DNA of 64,000 nucleotides, from positions 124,001 to 188,000 of the forward strand of contig JALIHJ010000040.1 in NCBI GenBank assembly GCA_022984795.1. Direction: 5' to 3'. The translations under genes were made by a program, and so were the position numbers. The notes under the pieces were generated by a model. It did no database searches. It saw nothing but the letters and a program-made list of their open reading frames with translations, and was not told the DNA's origin. This stretch comes from Fabrea salina. Lineage: Eukaryota; Ciliophora; Heterotrichea; Heterotrichida; Fabreidae. Positions 27,243 through 37,138 of this stretch are shown here, one piece after another. Within the stretch, counting starts at the first letter, position 1. Each line of letters begins with the position of its first letter.

Positions 27243-28079
27243 TTAAATGTATTGCTTCATAAGACTTGAAATGTAATCATAAGTTTCTTTTTTCTGAGCT
27301 ACTCTTTCTTCGTAAGCACTTCCTTTGAAGTTTATAATAGTGTCTCTTAAAGCCTTCATCATGTAAAACATTATATTTTTACTTGCGAAGTTACAAAGCC
27401 AGTTAGGCACAAACATCTAGGTAACACTTACAATGTCAGGATTTGCATGCACACAAATCACCACTCGGGTGCTTTGGGGGCCCAAAAACTCTACGTAAAT
27501 GCAACCTACTGGAACCCTTAAAGGAGTTAACCGCTGTGAAAAGGAGTCTCCCATGTAAGCTCCTTGGCAGCTTTTCATAAGGATCATCACTGAGCCTTTG
27601 TGGTAATCAGGAACTCCAAAGAACTCTAAAATGCACTCTCTGTCCGAAATAGGCCAGGGAAAAGAAAAGTGCTGTCTAAGAACCTTTCTGAAAAGAGTAG
27701 GTTGCAGAAGCACTTGGGTACTTTTAATTGAGCTCACCCAAGTGCTCAACAAGTCAGTTTCATAAAGAACCACTAAAGTCTCAAACAAACCTGAGGGGAC
27801 CAAAACGGTGCTTCTGGTGTAAAACTCGTTTCCTGAGCCCATAGACTCTATTTTGATGTCTTCGCTTTCAGTGACCAAATTGAAGTTGGAAGAGCTTAAA
27901 AGGGATTTGCACTCTTCGTAGTCATGAATATTTTCTAAGAACTTTAAGTACTCCTTTGAGTTTTTAACTTCTTGGATGTTGTCCGTCTGAACTAGTTTGT
28001 GGAGTTCTAGTTCTTTCTGGAAGTCGTCTGAGTAAAAAGCAGATTTAAAATTTTCAAGTAAAGAAGTTTCTTCAACCAT
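27243..28079 (-). CDS. START-like lipid-binding domain protein, two exons
   Basis: CDS complement(join(27243..27416,27432..28079)), 273 aa. Splicing a 15-nt intron extends the frame from VCVHANPDI to MFVPNWLCNFASKNIMFYMMKAL, which is the usual C-terminal helix of START domains (P.w..n.....). Upstream parts fit too: ETLVVLYETDLLSTWVSS, FPWPISDRECILEFFG, GSVMILMKSCQGAY. START domains carry sterols or phospholipids between membranes; no targeting domain is seen here. The ligand is unknown. Confidence 0.8.
27417..27431 (-). other. 15-nt intron of the START gene (phase 0)
   Basis: Reads GTAAGTGTTACCTAG on the coding strand with A at position 10; it contains an in-frame stop that would cut the START domain. 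Confidence 0.9.
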
Positions 28080-28110
28080 GAAATTGAGTAATTTCTACTC
28101 ATGATTTTAA

Positions 28111-28992
28111 TTAGTTACTCAAATTAATCATTTCAAATTCTTCAGTGTCTGAAAAACTCATCAAAGTCCTCAAGTGGCTTTCCTCAAACACTTCTTTGAC
28201 CATTCTAGACCTTAAGTAGAGGTATAGTTCCTGTCCTTCTAGTTCCATGATTCTTGCTTTTTTAACATAAAGCATTTTTAGAAGTAAGTCGTACAGAACC
28301 CTTTCGCCTTCTAACAAAAACAAGTCAAAAATCCTAACTGAGATGTCTTTAGGAGTGTCGTACAGGAACACAGTAATTAAGTATTGTGTGAAGCAAGACA
28401 GAAAAGACAAGTCGTGCTTAGCTAAGTGCTCCCACAAGTCTGGGTGTCTCAGTTTAACTTGTTTAGTGAGTTTGTTAATCATAGTCAGTAGTTTGGGTGT
28501 GCCGTTCTTGAACATGAGTCTCCAGTTCATTTCAAACATTACTTGAACGAAGGCCCAAAAAGTAAGCTCTTCGTTCTTGATGTGCGTAAACAAGCACCCT
28601 ACAATAAAGCCCATTCCTTGACAGTAACCTACCTCTGAGTCGTAGTTGGAGTAAGCACACAAAACATTGCTAAGAGCCCGTTGACCTTCCCCCCCTTTTT
28701 CTCGAAACAATTCGGATTCCGGGTAAGTCCTGTGTAAGTCCTTGATGATTTGGGTTTCTATATAAGGGTTGATGCTTTGAATTAAGCGAGTATATACATT
28801 TTTGGAGAACTGGAAACTCAGCTGGTTAGCTTTGGTAATGAAAGCCCAGATCTCTCCTCTGAGCTCGTCTGGAATTCCATCCATCAAGCTTTCTTTGAGT
28901 CTATGTTGTGAAACGTTGTCAAAGTCATTTCTGCGCAGAACTATTTCCCACTCCTTTCTGGTGAAAGACTTGTTTCTTCTAACTCTTGGCAT
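28111..28992 (-). CDS. TBC-domain Rab GTPase-activating protein
   Basis: 293 aa, almost entirely a TBC domain. It shows the signature motifs GIPDELRGEIWAFI, the arginine finger IIKDLHRTYPES and the glutamine finger YDSEVGYCQGMGFIVG, so catalytic function is likely. Later blocks: LLTMINKLTKQVKLRHPDLWEHLAKH, FLYDTPKDISVRIFDLFLLEGERVLYDLLLKML. TBC proteins switch off Rabs in membrane traffic; the Rab target cannot be told. Leader AAAATATAAATG. Confidence 0.93.
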   Translation of the reverse strand: MPRVRRNKSFTRKEWEIVLRRNDFDNVSQHRLKESLMDGIPDELRGEIWAFITKANQLSFQFSKNVYTRLIQSINPYIETQIIKDLHRTYPESELFREKGGEGQRALSNVLCAYSNYDSEVGYCQGMGFIVGCLFTHIKNEELTFWAFVQVMFEMNWRLMFKNGTPKLLTMINKLTKQVKLRHPDLWEHLAKHDLSFLSCFTQYLITVFLYDTPKDISVRIFDLFLLEGERVLYDLLLKMLYVKKARIMELEGQELYLYLRSRMVKEVFEESHLRTLMSFSDTEEFEMINLSN

Positions 28993-29050
28993 TTATATTT
29001 TTAATTGGCCGTTTTAGATATTAAGCTCTAACTTAGTGTAAATGGTTAGA

Positions 29051-29992
29051 TTAAAGTTCGTTCATATCCCCTATGCTTTGGTTAGCCCTTTTGCTTTCTG
29101 AGTCTCTTTGGAACCCTCTGCTTTGGACTCTGCTGCTAGTGGGCCTTTCTGCTCTAGAACTTAAGAAGCCTGAAGGCGAAGCCATCATTCTAGAAGCCAT
29201 TGGTTTGTCCATGCTAGCGAAGAACCCGCTTTTTTCCTTGCCTTCGAATCTGTTGTTTTGGATTTTATGGGAGTTGGTAAGTTCCTTTTTGAGATTTTGG
29301 AACCTTTTGAGTAAGCTTTCTAGTTCAGCTGCGCGTTGTTTTTTGAGTTCATCAAACCCGTTTTTGGCTTTGAGTTTGAAGTTGTTGACTTCTTGCTCTT
29401 GTCGTTTCACGAGAAGGTTGAGTTGTTGTTTGATTTTGGAGTCTCTGCCTGAGCCCCAGTTTTCTCTTTCTTTTTCTTCGAGTTCGTTCATTTGGACCTG
29501 GATGTCATGGGCTTCTTTGTACTCTTTGTTCTTGACAAGAGTAGCTTGGATTCGTCTCAAGTTGAGGTACTGAGTGGAGTGTTTAGGAATCACTGGAATG
29601 GTGTCTTCTAGTTTCTTTTTTTCAGTTTCATACTCGTTTTCGTGCTTCTCTCTCATTCTTTCTTCGGATATTTTGCACTGTTCCTTGTACTTTTGCATTC
29701 TGTCATCCCAGTCTGCGTTGAACTTAGCAAACTCTTCTTGGAAGGTGTTTTCTAAGCCAGAGTATTCTTCTTTTTGTTTTTGGGTGAGTTGCTTTTTCTG
29801 CTGGGTTTTTTGTTGCTTTTTTAATTTGAGAATTCTTTGGTGGACGCGGTCGGCTTCTAGGAACTTAGCTTGTTCTTCGAATTGCTTTCGTTGGCTTTCA
29901 AGGGCTTTTCTGTGTAAAGTTTACATTTCTTCTTCGAGTTGGTTGTCTTCAGCTTCTCCGAAAAACAGTGGAGGGACTTCTTCTTTTGACAT
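29051..29992 (-). CDS. Coiled-coil protein, two exons
   Basis: CDS complement(join(29051..29909,29925..29992)), 308 aa. Removing a 15-nt intron links MSKEEVPPLFFGEAEDNQLEEEI to KALESQRKQFEEQAKF. Mostly heptad-like charged helices with a conserved-looking core (YLNLRRIQATLVKNKEYKEAHDIQVQMNELEEKE) and a Ser/Arg-rich C-terminus (SRMMASPSGFLSSRAERPTSS). Similar coiled-coil proteins with a KEY.EAH.IQ element occur in ciliates, but I cannot assign a function. Start codon is 9 bp from that of the divergent USP gene. Confidence 0.8.
29910..29924 (-). other. 15-nt intron of the coiled-coil gene (phase 2)
   Basis: Reads GTAAACTTTACACAG on the coding strand, A at position 10, ending CAG instead of TAG. 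Confidence 0.85.
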
Positions 29993-30001
29993 ATTTTTAT
30001 T

Positions 30002-32131
30002 ATGCAAAACTGCCAGCATATTGGGTTTGTAACAATAGACTGTCAACTAGCTAAGTTTCAAGACTACAGGTTCGAGGTACTTTTTAAGCAGCAAAACTTG
30101 CAGAACCACTCTTTGTGCTGTGACAGGTGCACTGTTAGGTACCCGAATATTTGGATCTGTTTAAATGTAAGGCACAATTAGGATGAATGCAGTTTTAAAG
30201 GCTGCGGGAGGTATCAGAACAGACATTCTTTAGAACACTTTAAACAAAAAAACCACCCCCTCTTCTTGAATCCTGCGAACTTGTGTGTGTGGTGTTTGGA
30301 CTGCGAAAAAGAGGTTTATGACTCTGAATCAGAAGCTGCAAGTGGAATTTTAATTCCTTTAAGGACTCACTTCACTACCTCTGACAGATACTCTCCCAGA
30401 AAAATCACAACTAACAAGAAAAAAGGCCTTACAGGTCTTAGTAACTTAGGCAATACTTGCTTTATGAGTTCTGCTGTGCAGTGTATCACTAACATTAAAA
30501 GTGTTTCTAGGTACTTCAGAAAACTTTTTAACTCGAACTTACAGTCAATTGACGACAAACTTGCTTTGGAGTTTAAACACCTTGCAGAGCAACTCTGGAA
30601 AAGCAACCAAACTTCTCTTTCGCCTAGAAGGTTCTTAAGTGCTTTGCACAAAGCAGCTCCTTTCTTCCAAGGACTAGGGCAGCACGACTCACAAGAGTTC
30701 CTTAAAATCTTTTTGGACAAAATGCACGAAACTACCAAGCACGAATACGAGTACCAAAAATTCACTTCAATTATTTCAGACACTTTTAAGTCAGACATCA
30801 AAAGCAAAGTAACCTGCCTTGAGTGCAGAAGCACGTTTAGCAAAGTAGAAGAGTACTTTGATATCCCTTTAACTATTCCAAGTGACTCAGAAAGACAGCA
30901 GTACCAACAGTACTCTAGTGAAGTGCTTTCACCTATCGAAAGAATCCAACAAGAAACTGAAAAAAGGTCTATTTGGAGGAACATCAGCAAAATATTTTCA
31001 AGTGACTCTTCTTATGTTAAGCTGTATGAGTGCTTGCTTAACTACTGCCTTCCTGAGAAACTCACTGACCAAGACATGTTTTACTGTGAAAAGTGCAAAC
31101 AAAAATGCGAAAGTCAGCGCGAAATGAAAATAGTTAACCCTCCTAACGTACTTATGCTCATTATTAAGCGGTTCAAGTTCAGCAGAGTTGGGTCTAAAAT
31201 CCTTACTTACGTTCAGTTCCCAATTGAGCTTGATTTAAGGTACTTTTTGGAAAAGCCCAGAAGCTGCACTTACCAGTTAACAGGGATAATCCAGCACATA
31301 GGAGCTTTAGGAGGCGGACACTACATTGCTTACTGCCAAAACTCGCAAAACTTTAACTGGTACGAGTTTAACGACTCAATCGTCACTGAAGTCTCTGAAA
31401 GAGAAGTTCTTGAAAAAGAAGCTTACATACTGTTTTACCACAAAACTATGGACGAAATCAGAAACAAGCTTATAGAACTAGAACCATATGCCTACATTCC
31501 TAGTTACTGGCTCAACAAGTACCTTACGCTTGCCAACCCAGGGCCTATTTACCAGAAGTACCTTTTGTGCAAGCACAGGAACCTTTGGCCCTTCTACAAG
31601 CTTTCGGAGTTCACTCGAATCAGTTACGACAAATACCACAAACTAATAGAAACCTTTGGAATTGACGACGATATTTTAAGAAACATCCAGGAGTGCGGAG
31701 TTTGCGAAGAGCAAATCCGGGAATTAAGCAGTCGAATCAATCAAGAAACAGAGTTGGTTAAGGAGCTAGAAGCTATTAAGAGGTTTGAAGGGCCTTGGTA
31801 CATAGTTTCCACTAAGTGGATTACTAAGTGGAAAAGGTTTTTGTCACTTAGCTCCTCCATAAGCTTGTTTCCAGGCCCTGTAGATAACAGTTGTCTTTTT
31901 TCTAACGAAGAATTAAGGCCTGACTTGAAAAAAGGAACTGATTATAGAGGAGTTAGCAGACACGTTTGGGAAGCCTTAATGGTGTTATACGACGGAGGAC
32001 CTGCCATTACTAGGGGACGTCTAGACATTTACTCACCTTTTGTAGAAGTTCCTGAGTATTCTTCACCTAGTTTGTCAAGCAACCAACTTAGCAGACTGGA
32101 AAACATGAAGAATAAGGGACTAGTGAATTAA
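30002..32131 (+). CDS. Ubiquitin-specific protease of the USP20/USP33 type, two exons
   Basis: CDS join(30002..30166,30182..32131), 704 aa. Splicing yields an N-terminal ZnF-UBP domain (CQHIG...CCDRC...CLN-DECSFKGCGRYQNRHSLEHF). The USP domain has the Cys box GLTGLSNLGNTCFMSS (nucleophile about Cys148), a CXXC pair (TCLEC, YCEKCKQKC) and the His box GGGHYIAYCQ...WYEFNDSIV. Two DUSP-like domains follow (SYWLNKYLTLANPGPI...LLCKH; VSTKWITKWKRFL...PGPVDN). This ZnF-USP-DUSP-DUSP order is that of USP20/33. Catalytic residues are intact. Confidence 0.92.
30167..30181 (+). other. 15-nt intron of the USP gene (phase 0)
   Basis: GTAAGGCACAATTAG, A at position 10. Removal completes the ZnF-UBP domain (WICLN-DECSFKGC). 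Confidence 0.9.
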
Positions 32132-32140
32132 ATAACTACA

Positions 32141-33664
32141 TTATTCATTGATTTCATAGTACTCGTGGGTGTTGGGGTCGTAGTAGCACTTCAAAACAGG
32201 GTCGTAAACAAGTTCCACTGCTTCTTCTTGAGGAGAAACTTCTATGTTTTGCATACTTGAAAGCCCCTGGAAAGGCGGAGTGAAAGGCCTTACTTCGGTG
32301 GCCTGTGTAAGTCCTTGGGCAAAGTAAGTGGGCTGGGGAGCAGGGGAAGCTTGAGTTTGCTTGGGGAAAAAGTCGTGTTCTAGAGAGTCTTGTCTATACA
32401 TTTGGGGGTTGTAAGACTCTTCTTCAATTTCTTCTTGTATAGACATAGTCATTTGGGCAGGTTCGTTGTAGTTGGTGAAGTGCCTAAAGGAGTTTTCGTT
32501 GTCCAAAGGGTTTTCGAGTGAAGCTCTGCTAGATGCTGTTTTTAGTGAGTCTTTTAAATCTAAGCTTCTTTTAGACTCTTCTGGGAACACCAAAGAATCT
32601 TTTAGAGAGTCCTCAAACTCTATTTTATAGGACTCAATTGGGTGACTAGTCTCCTCAGAAACTTTTATAGGGCTGATTTCTGAGTACTTTTCTTCTTCTT
32701 GGAATCCAGAAGCTCTTATGGTGTCTTCTGGGTGTTTTTCTTCTTCCTCAAATATAGTTTCTTCTTCCGTTTTGGGTTCGTACCTTGTAGAGGTAGCTGA
32801 ACTTATTTTGCTCTGTCTCAAAAAGTTGTTTTGAGTGGAGCTAATAGAAGTGGACTGGTTGGGCCGCGAGGACACCTGCGAAGAAAATACAGATGTGTAC
32901 TTAGAAGTTCTTGGTGGACTTGCTTTGCGCTTTGGTTGAGGAATAGGTGCAGTGCCTGCCGGGATCTTTTTTCCAAAAGCTATAGTTGTTTTATTAGAAG
33001 CTGCTTTGGCTTTGGGCTTGGAAACTTCAGGCTGGAGGTTGCCAAGTAAACTCGGAGTTACTAACTGGTTTAAGTAATTGACTCCTCCTAAGAAATTTAA
33101 GTTCTTGGGAACTTCTTCTGAGTTAGTTATGAACTCAGCATTTTCAGTGGTGTCTAGCAAGGGCCCCCGCATAGTGAACACTTTGCGCAATTGACAAAAA
33201 GACCCAATAGAAACAGCTTCAAGCGACAAATAAGTGTTTCCAGGAAAGCAAGCATTTACAAAGCCCACCAAGTCTATAGAAATGTTGGCCCACTCTCCCC
33301 TTATAAAAGGAAAGTTGGGAACCCTAGCGTGCATAGGGTGGGTGGTTATTTCTTTTGCAGCAGAAGAAAACATAATTCTTCTTTTAGCGCCTGAGTTGTC
33401 AGAAACAGTCACTTCAAGGGTGAAACTCTGCGTAGGGTGCAAGTGGCACTGTAGAACTAAATAAGGCTGGACTAGTGCTAACCGCTGTTTTTCGTTGGGA
33501 GGCATGAGTAGTTTTGCTGAGTGGGTGTCTATGTTTATCACAAATCCCTTAACTGCTTTTTCATAGCGTTTCCAGTTCTTTTTGTTGATAGTCCAAGAAG
33601 GATTCTTGTCACCTGAACTTACTACTTCTACAGCTGGCCCGTTTTGGTACGCGTGCTGAAACAT
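32141..33664 (-). CDS. CFAP20DC: CFAP20 domain-containing protein (CFAP20DC-like)
   Basis: 507 aa from ATG 33662-33664 (MFQHAYQNGPAVEVVSSGDKNPSW). The in-frame extension upstream reads through the spacer and into the divergent gene and was dropped. Residues 1-200 are a CFAP20/DUF667 domain: KNWKRYEKAVKGFVINID, LVLQCHLHPTQSFTLEVTVSD, RGEWANISIDLVGFVNACFPG. The remaining 300 residues are acidic, Ser/Pro-rich and probably disordered. CFAP20-type domains bind microtubule doublets in cilia; the short start and layout match animal C3orf67/CFAP20DC. A second CFAP20-domain gene lies at 57255. Confidence 0.85.
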   Translation of the reverse strand: MFQHAYQNGPAVEVVSSGDKNPSWTINKKNWKRYEKAVKGFVINIDTHSAKLLMPPNEKQRLALVQPYLVLQCHLHPTQSFTLEVTVSDNSGAKRRIMFSSAAKEITTHPMHARVPNFPFIRGEWANISIDLVGFVNACFPGNTYLSLEAVSIGSFCQLRKVFTMRGPLLDTTENAEFITNSEEVPKNLNFLGGVNYLNQLVTPSLLGNLQPEVSKPKAKAASNKTTIAFGKKIPAGTAPIPQPKRKASPPRTSKYTSVFSSQVSSRPNQSTSISSTQNNFLRQSKISSATSTRYEPKTEEETIFEEEEKHPEDTIRASGFQEEEKYSEISPIKVSEETSHPIESYKIEFEDSLKDSLVFPEESKRSLDLKDSLKTASSRASLENPLDNENSFRHFTNYNEPAQMTMSIQEEIEEESYNPQMYRQDSLEHDFFPKQTQASPAPQPTYFAQGLTQATEVRPFTPPFQGLSSMQNIEVSPQEEAVELVYDPVLKCYYDPNTHEYYEINE

Positions 33665-33714
33665 TTGAAGAAATATGGATTCTAAGTTTGGTTCTTTATT
33701 TAAGCTGAGTAAAA

Positions 33715-35766
33715 ATGAATTCAAGTAGCGAAGAAGAAAGACCGCCTCCAGTAGCTTCAATTTCAAAACCAACTACAGACGTAGAACAACTCTTAGGAGT
33801 AGCTAACCAACACTTCATATTCCAAGAGTTCGACAAAGCCGTAGAAATACTTCACGAAGTAATCAGAAAAGCCCCTGGCCTGCCTGACCCCTACCACGTG
33901 CTAGGACTCATCCACGACGAAAAAAAAGAACACGAAAAAGCAGTCAACTTTTACTTCTTAGCTGCCCAAATTACCCAGCATGACGCTGACCTCTGGGCAA
34001 AAGTAGCTAACCTTCACAAAGAACTAGGCCACCTCAAAGACGCAGTGTATTGTTTTTCAAGAGCTTTACTTAACAAAAAGCAACCTGACTTAGAACTTAT
34101 GAAAGAAAAGTAAGTTTTACTTAGGGCTGTCTGTTACGAACTCTTAGAAGAGTACAAAAAAGCTGGAAAAACTTATCTTAAAATTCTAAAGTGCTCAGAA
34201 GAGTGCGACCCTGCAATTGCCAAAGCTTTAGTGGAAGTTTACAACATTTTAGAAAACCCACAAAAAGCCATCAAGGACCTGCAAAGCATTATTCACGAGA
34301 AGTTTGACGAAAACTTAGTTAACTTAGTGTGTGACTTGTACATTCAGTTAAAACAGTTCCAAGCTTGCATAGAGTTTTTGGAGTCGCTGGGACAACAGGA
34401 GTTTGCTGTTGACATTGAAACTAAAAGAGGAGTGTGCTTTGCGAAAGTAGGAAGACTTCAAGAAGCTGAAGAGAGTTTTGACAAACTCTACCAACAAAGA
34501 GTTAACTACTACGATGACCTGTATTGGCTAGTGGGGTGTCTTTACCAGGAGCTAGAGTACCCTGAACAAGCTCTTAGGTTTTTGGAGGGCCTTAGAGTAC
34601 TAGATCACAGAGACAAACCCACTCTTTGGATTAAGTGCGGACAACTTTACTTACAAGTAACACACACTTAGATTGCTGACTACGTTTCAGCGGAAGAAGC
34701 CTTAAACGCAGTACTAGAAAGTGACTTTTCTGAGTTGCACACTGAAGCCAGAGTGTTGCTTTCTAAGCTTTACAAAGCCCAAGGAGACCTGCAAAAGTCC
34801 ATTCAAGTACTGAGAAACAACGGCTCTTACGGGTGTTTTGCTGAATTCAAAGAAGAAGCCATTGACGTGTTTGAAGAGTCTGCTAGACTTAAACTTGAAG
34901 AGTCACTGATCCAAATTGAAATTCCACAAACTCTAGAATTCGCAAACCAAATCATAGAACTAGAGCACAAACTCAGCATTGCTAACAAGCCTTCAATAAT
35001 CGTTAGTTTGGGCAAAGACAGAGTAGAAATGCTTTTTGAACAGCTCAAAGAAGTCCTAGTTGAAAAAAACATGCTTGGAGACTGTAAAGACTTTCTATCA
35101 AACATACTTAAACTCTCAGTGTTCAGTGAAACTGATAAAAGAATCAAGCTCAAAAAAGAACTCACTAAAGTCAGCATTAAAGACCAAGACTACCAACAAG
35201 CCATTAACTCCTACAAGTACATTTGTGAAAAAGAAAACTCTCAGGAAAACTGGAGTGTGCTTTCATGCTTACTTCAAAAATGCCCACAAGCCCAAATTCG
35301 TCCTTGGCTCAACAAACTCTGCAACAAGTTCGTTAACCACGAAAGAGTTTCTTTGCTGCTGGCAAATAACTACTTACAGAACGGTTACTACTCACTTGCA
35401 ATCAAGCACTACACTTCTATTTACCCACAGAACGCAACAGACCCATTGTTGAACCTTAACTTAGGTTTGTCTTACTTGTTTTCTTTGTCTTCTCGCAACT
35501 TGACTAAGAAAGAAGAGTATTTTTTACTTGCTTTTGAGCATATTAAAACTTATGTTAGGTTCCGCAAAAAGACTCACTATGCAGAGGCTTACTTTAACTT
35601 AGCTAGGGCTTATCAACACATTAAGTTCCTCAGTAAAGCTGCACACTACTATGAAAAACTTCTTAGGACTTACTTGTCTTTGAGTGTTAAGTCTTCTAGT
35701 TATTCCAAGTATGCAACTAAAGCTGCGCATAATCTTTACTTAATCACTAATGAGTTATGGATTTGA
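33715..35766 (+). CDS. GTF3C3: TFIIIC TPR subunit (GTF3C3/Tfc4-like), three exons
   Basis: CDS join(33715..34109,34125..34656,34672..35766), 673 aa. Two 15-nt introns removed. The protein is a chain of TPRs: VEQLLGVANQHFIFQEFDKAVEILHEVIRKAP, DADLWAKVANLHKELGHLKDAVYCFSRAL, a central gap, and a C-terminal set ending YFNLARAYQHIKFLSKAAHYYEKLL...AAHNLYLI. Order and C-terminus match GTF3C3/Tfc4, which recruits TFIIIB to Pol III genes. It ends with TGA, and its last 12 bases overlap the convergent Lys-repeat gene. Confidence 0.82.
34110..34124 (+). other. 15-nt intron 1 of GTF3C3 (phase 2)
   Basis: GTAAGTTTTACTTAG, A at position 10; identical in sequence to intron 2 of the tetraspanin gene at 45957. 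Confidence 0.93.
34657..34671 (+). other. 15-nt intron 2 of GTF3C3 (phase 0)
   Basis: GTAACACACACTTAG, A at position 10. Removal joins GQLYLQ to IADYVSAEEALNAVL. Confidence 0.92.
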
Positions 35767-36507
35767 GTTTGTTTGCTCACTACCTTGGTCTGCTTCTTGT
35801 AGTGGTTGCGTTTCAGGTTTTGTTCCAGGTTCTGACTGAATTGGAATTTCAGGTTCTACGATAGTTTCAATTCCTGGTCCAGATCTTCCTTGTTCTGGTT
35901 CTTGTTGAGGTTCTAGTTGGAGTTCTTTTTCAACCTCAGGCTTAGTAACAGGTCCATCCTGTATTAAAGGTTCTGGCTCAATCTGAGTTTCTACTGAAGC
36001 CTTTTTTCCATGCTTCTTATTTTTTTTGTGCTTTTTCTTCTTATCCTTCTTCTTATTCTTCTTCTTATCCTTCTTCTTGTCCTTCTTCTTGTCCTTCTTC
36101 TTGTCCTTCTTCTTATCCTTCTTCTTCTTGGCTTTTTCTATTGTTTGGGTTAAAATGCCTACAAGCTCAGTGACACTTTGGTTCATTTCATTAAGTCCAA
36201 CAGTAAGGGTTTTATTGAGTTCGTTAATTTGTTCTTTATTGTCCTCTCTGATCTTGTTAAGTTCAGACTCAAGACGCTCCCTTAAGTCTTCTTCAGTTTG
36301 CTTATATAAAGAATGGAACACAAAACCACTGGCACCAATTCCTAAACCAAGCAAAGAAAACAATGTTCCTTTAGAAACTCTGGAAGCAACTTGTTTTTCT
36401 AAGTGATCGATTCTTTGGTGCAGGTTAGGTTGCTCAGAAAACCTTCTAGAAACAAGGTTTAGTTTTTTCTTGCCTAGCTTTACTGAGTTCTTAACTAGAG
36501 TGTGCAT
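35755..36507 (-). CDS. Single-TM protein with Lys-Asp-Lys repeat, probably mitochondrial
   Basis: 250 aa. Basic presequence-like N-terminus (MHTLVKNSVKLGKKKLNLVSRRF), one hydrophobic segment (GTLFSLLGLGIGASGFVF, residues about 47-64), a coiled coil, then about eight KKDK/KKNK units (residues 125-160) and an acidic Pro/Gln/Glu-rich tail (EPEPLIQDG, QQEPEQG). No family recognised. The opposite charges of the two tail parts could make a self-neutralising or binding region. Its end overlaps the TFIIIC gene by 12 bp on the opposite strand. Confidence 0.72.
   Translation of the reverse strand: MHTLVKNSVKLGKKKLNLVSRRFSEQPNLHQRIDHLEKQVASRVSKGTLFSLLGLGIGASGFVFHSLYKQTEEDLRERLESELNKIREDNKEQINELNKTLTVGLNEMNQSVTELVGILTQTIEKAKKKKDKKKDKKKDKKKDKKKDKKKNKKKDKKKKHKKNKKHGKKASVETQIEPEPLIQDGPVTKPEVEKELQLEPQQEPEQGRSGPGIETIVEPEIPIQSEPGTKPETQPLQEADQGSEQTNSNP
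36034..36130 (-). repeat. 12-bp coding minisatellite (Lys-Lys-Asp-Lys)
   Basis: On the plus strand CTTCTTCTTGTC/CTTCTTCTTATC is repeated about eight times in phase, encoding KKDK units of the gene at 35755-36507. Units vary between GTC and ATC, and one has ATT (Asn). Confidence 0.9.
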
Positions 36508-36517
36508 ATTGTTTTAT

Positions 36518-36991
36518 TTAGAATATAGTCCATACATTATGACTGCTGAAGTACCTTGAGTGTCTAGGCTTCAAACTAGGTGCAGTGCTTTGGATGGTTT
36601 TTTCGTTGTACACTTGAGTGGTCACAACTCCAGTTAAGTTTTTGTTAGCTTTTACTAGTTGTTTGTTAAGTTCTAAAAGTTCTTTCTTTTCTTTTCTTTC
36701 AAATAAAATTTGTTCTTTGAGTTGATTCAGAGACTTAAGTAGTTTGGCTAAAAACTCATCTGTGTTTAGAGGGTTTTTTTGGTGGGGCTTAAGAGTGGCT
36801 TCCATGAGTTGGAGGTTCTCTTCTGAAACTCTTTGAAGTTCAGCTTGGTAAAATTGGAGTTTTTGGAGAATTTGTTTGTTTTGAGAAAGCAAGAACGAAA
36901 TGAGCTCTTGTTCTCTTTGTTGGTAGTTTTCTTTAGCCTCTGTGTAACGAGATTGATAGTTTAAAAGAGTTTCAATTTTTGTTTTTTCCAT
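36518..36991 (-). CDS. Small coiled-coil protein, unknown
   Basis: 157 aa. Nearly all coiled coil: NYQSRYTEAKENYQQREQEL, LLSQNKQILQKLQFYQAELQRVSEENLQLME, LLKSLNQLKEQILFERKEKKELLELNKQL; the end is polar (SLKPRHSRYFSSHNVWTIF). Separated by 10 bp from the Lys-repeat gene on the same strand. No function can be given. Confidence 0.7.
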   Translation of the reverse strand: MEKTKIETLLNYQSRYTEAKENYQQREQELISFLLSQNKQILQKLQFYQAELQRVSEENLQLMEATLKPHQKNPLNTDEFLAKLLKSLNQLKEQILFERKEKKELLELNKQLVKANKNLTGVVTTQVYNEKTIQSTAPSLKPRHSRYFSSHNVWTIF

Positions 36992-37138
36992 TATTTAGAT
37001 TTAATTTAAAACTGGGGATACGCGATATTTATCCCGAGTGCACCCTTACCTCTCGTAGAAATGTTATCTGGTATGGAAATATAACCTTGGAAAAGTAAAG
37101 GATGGTTTGAATTAGACTCAACAAAGGAACTTTTGAAA

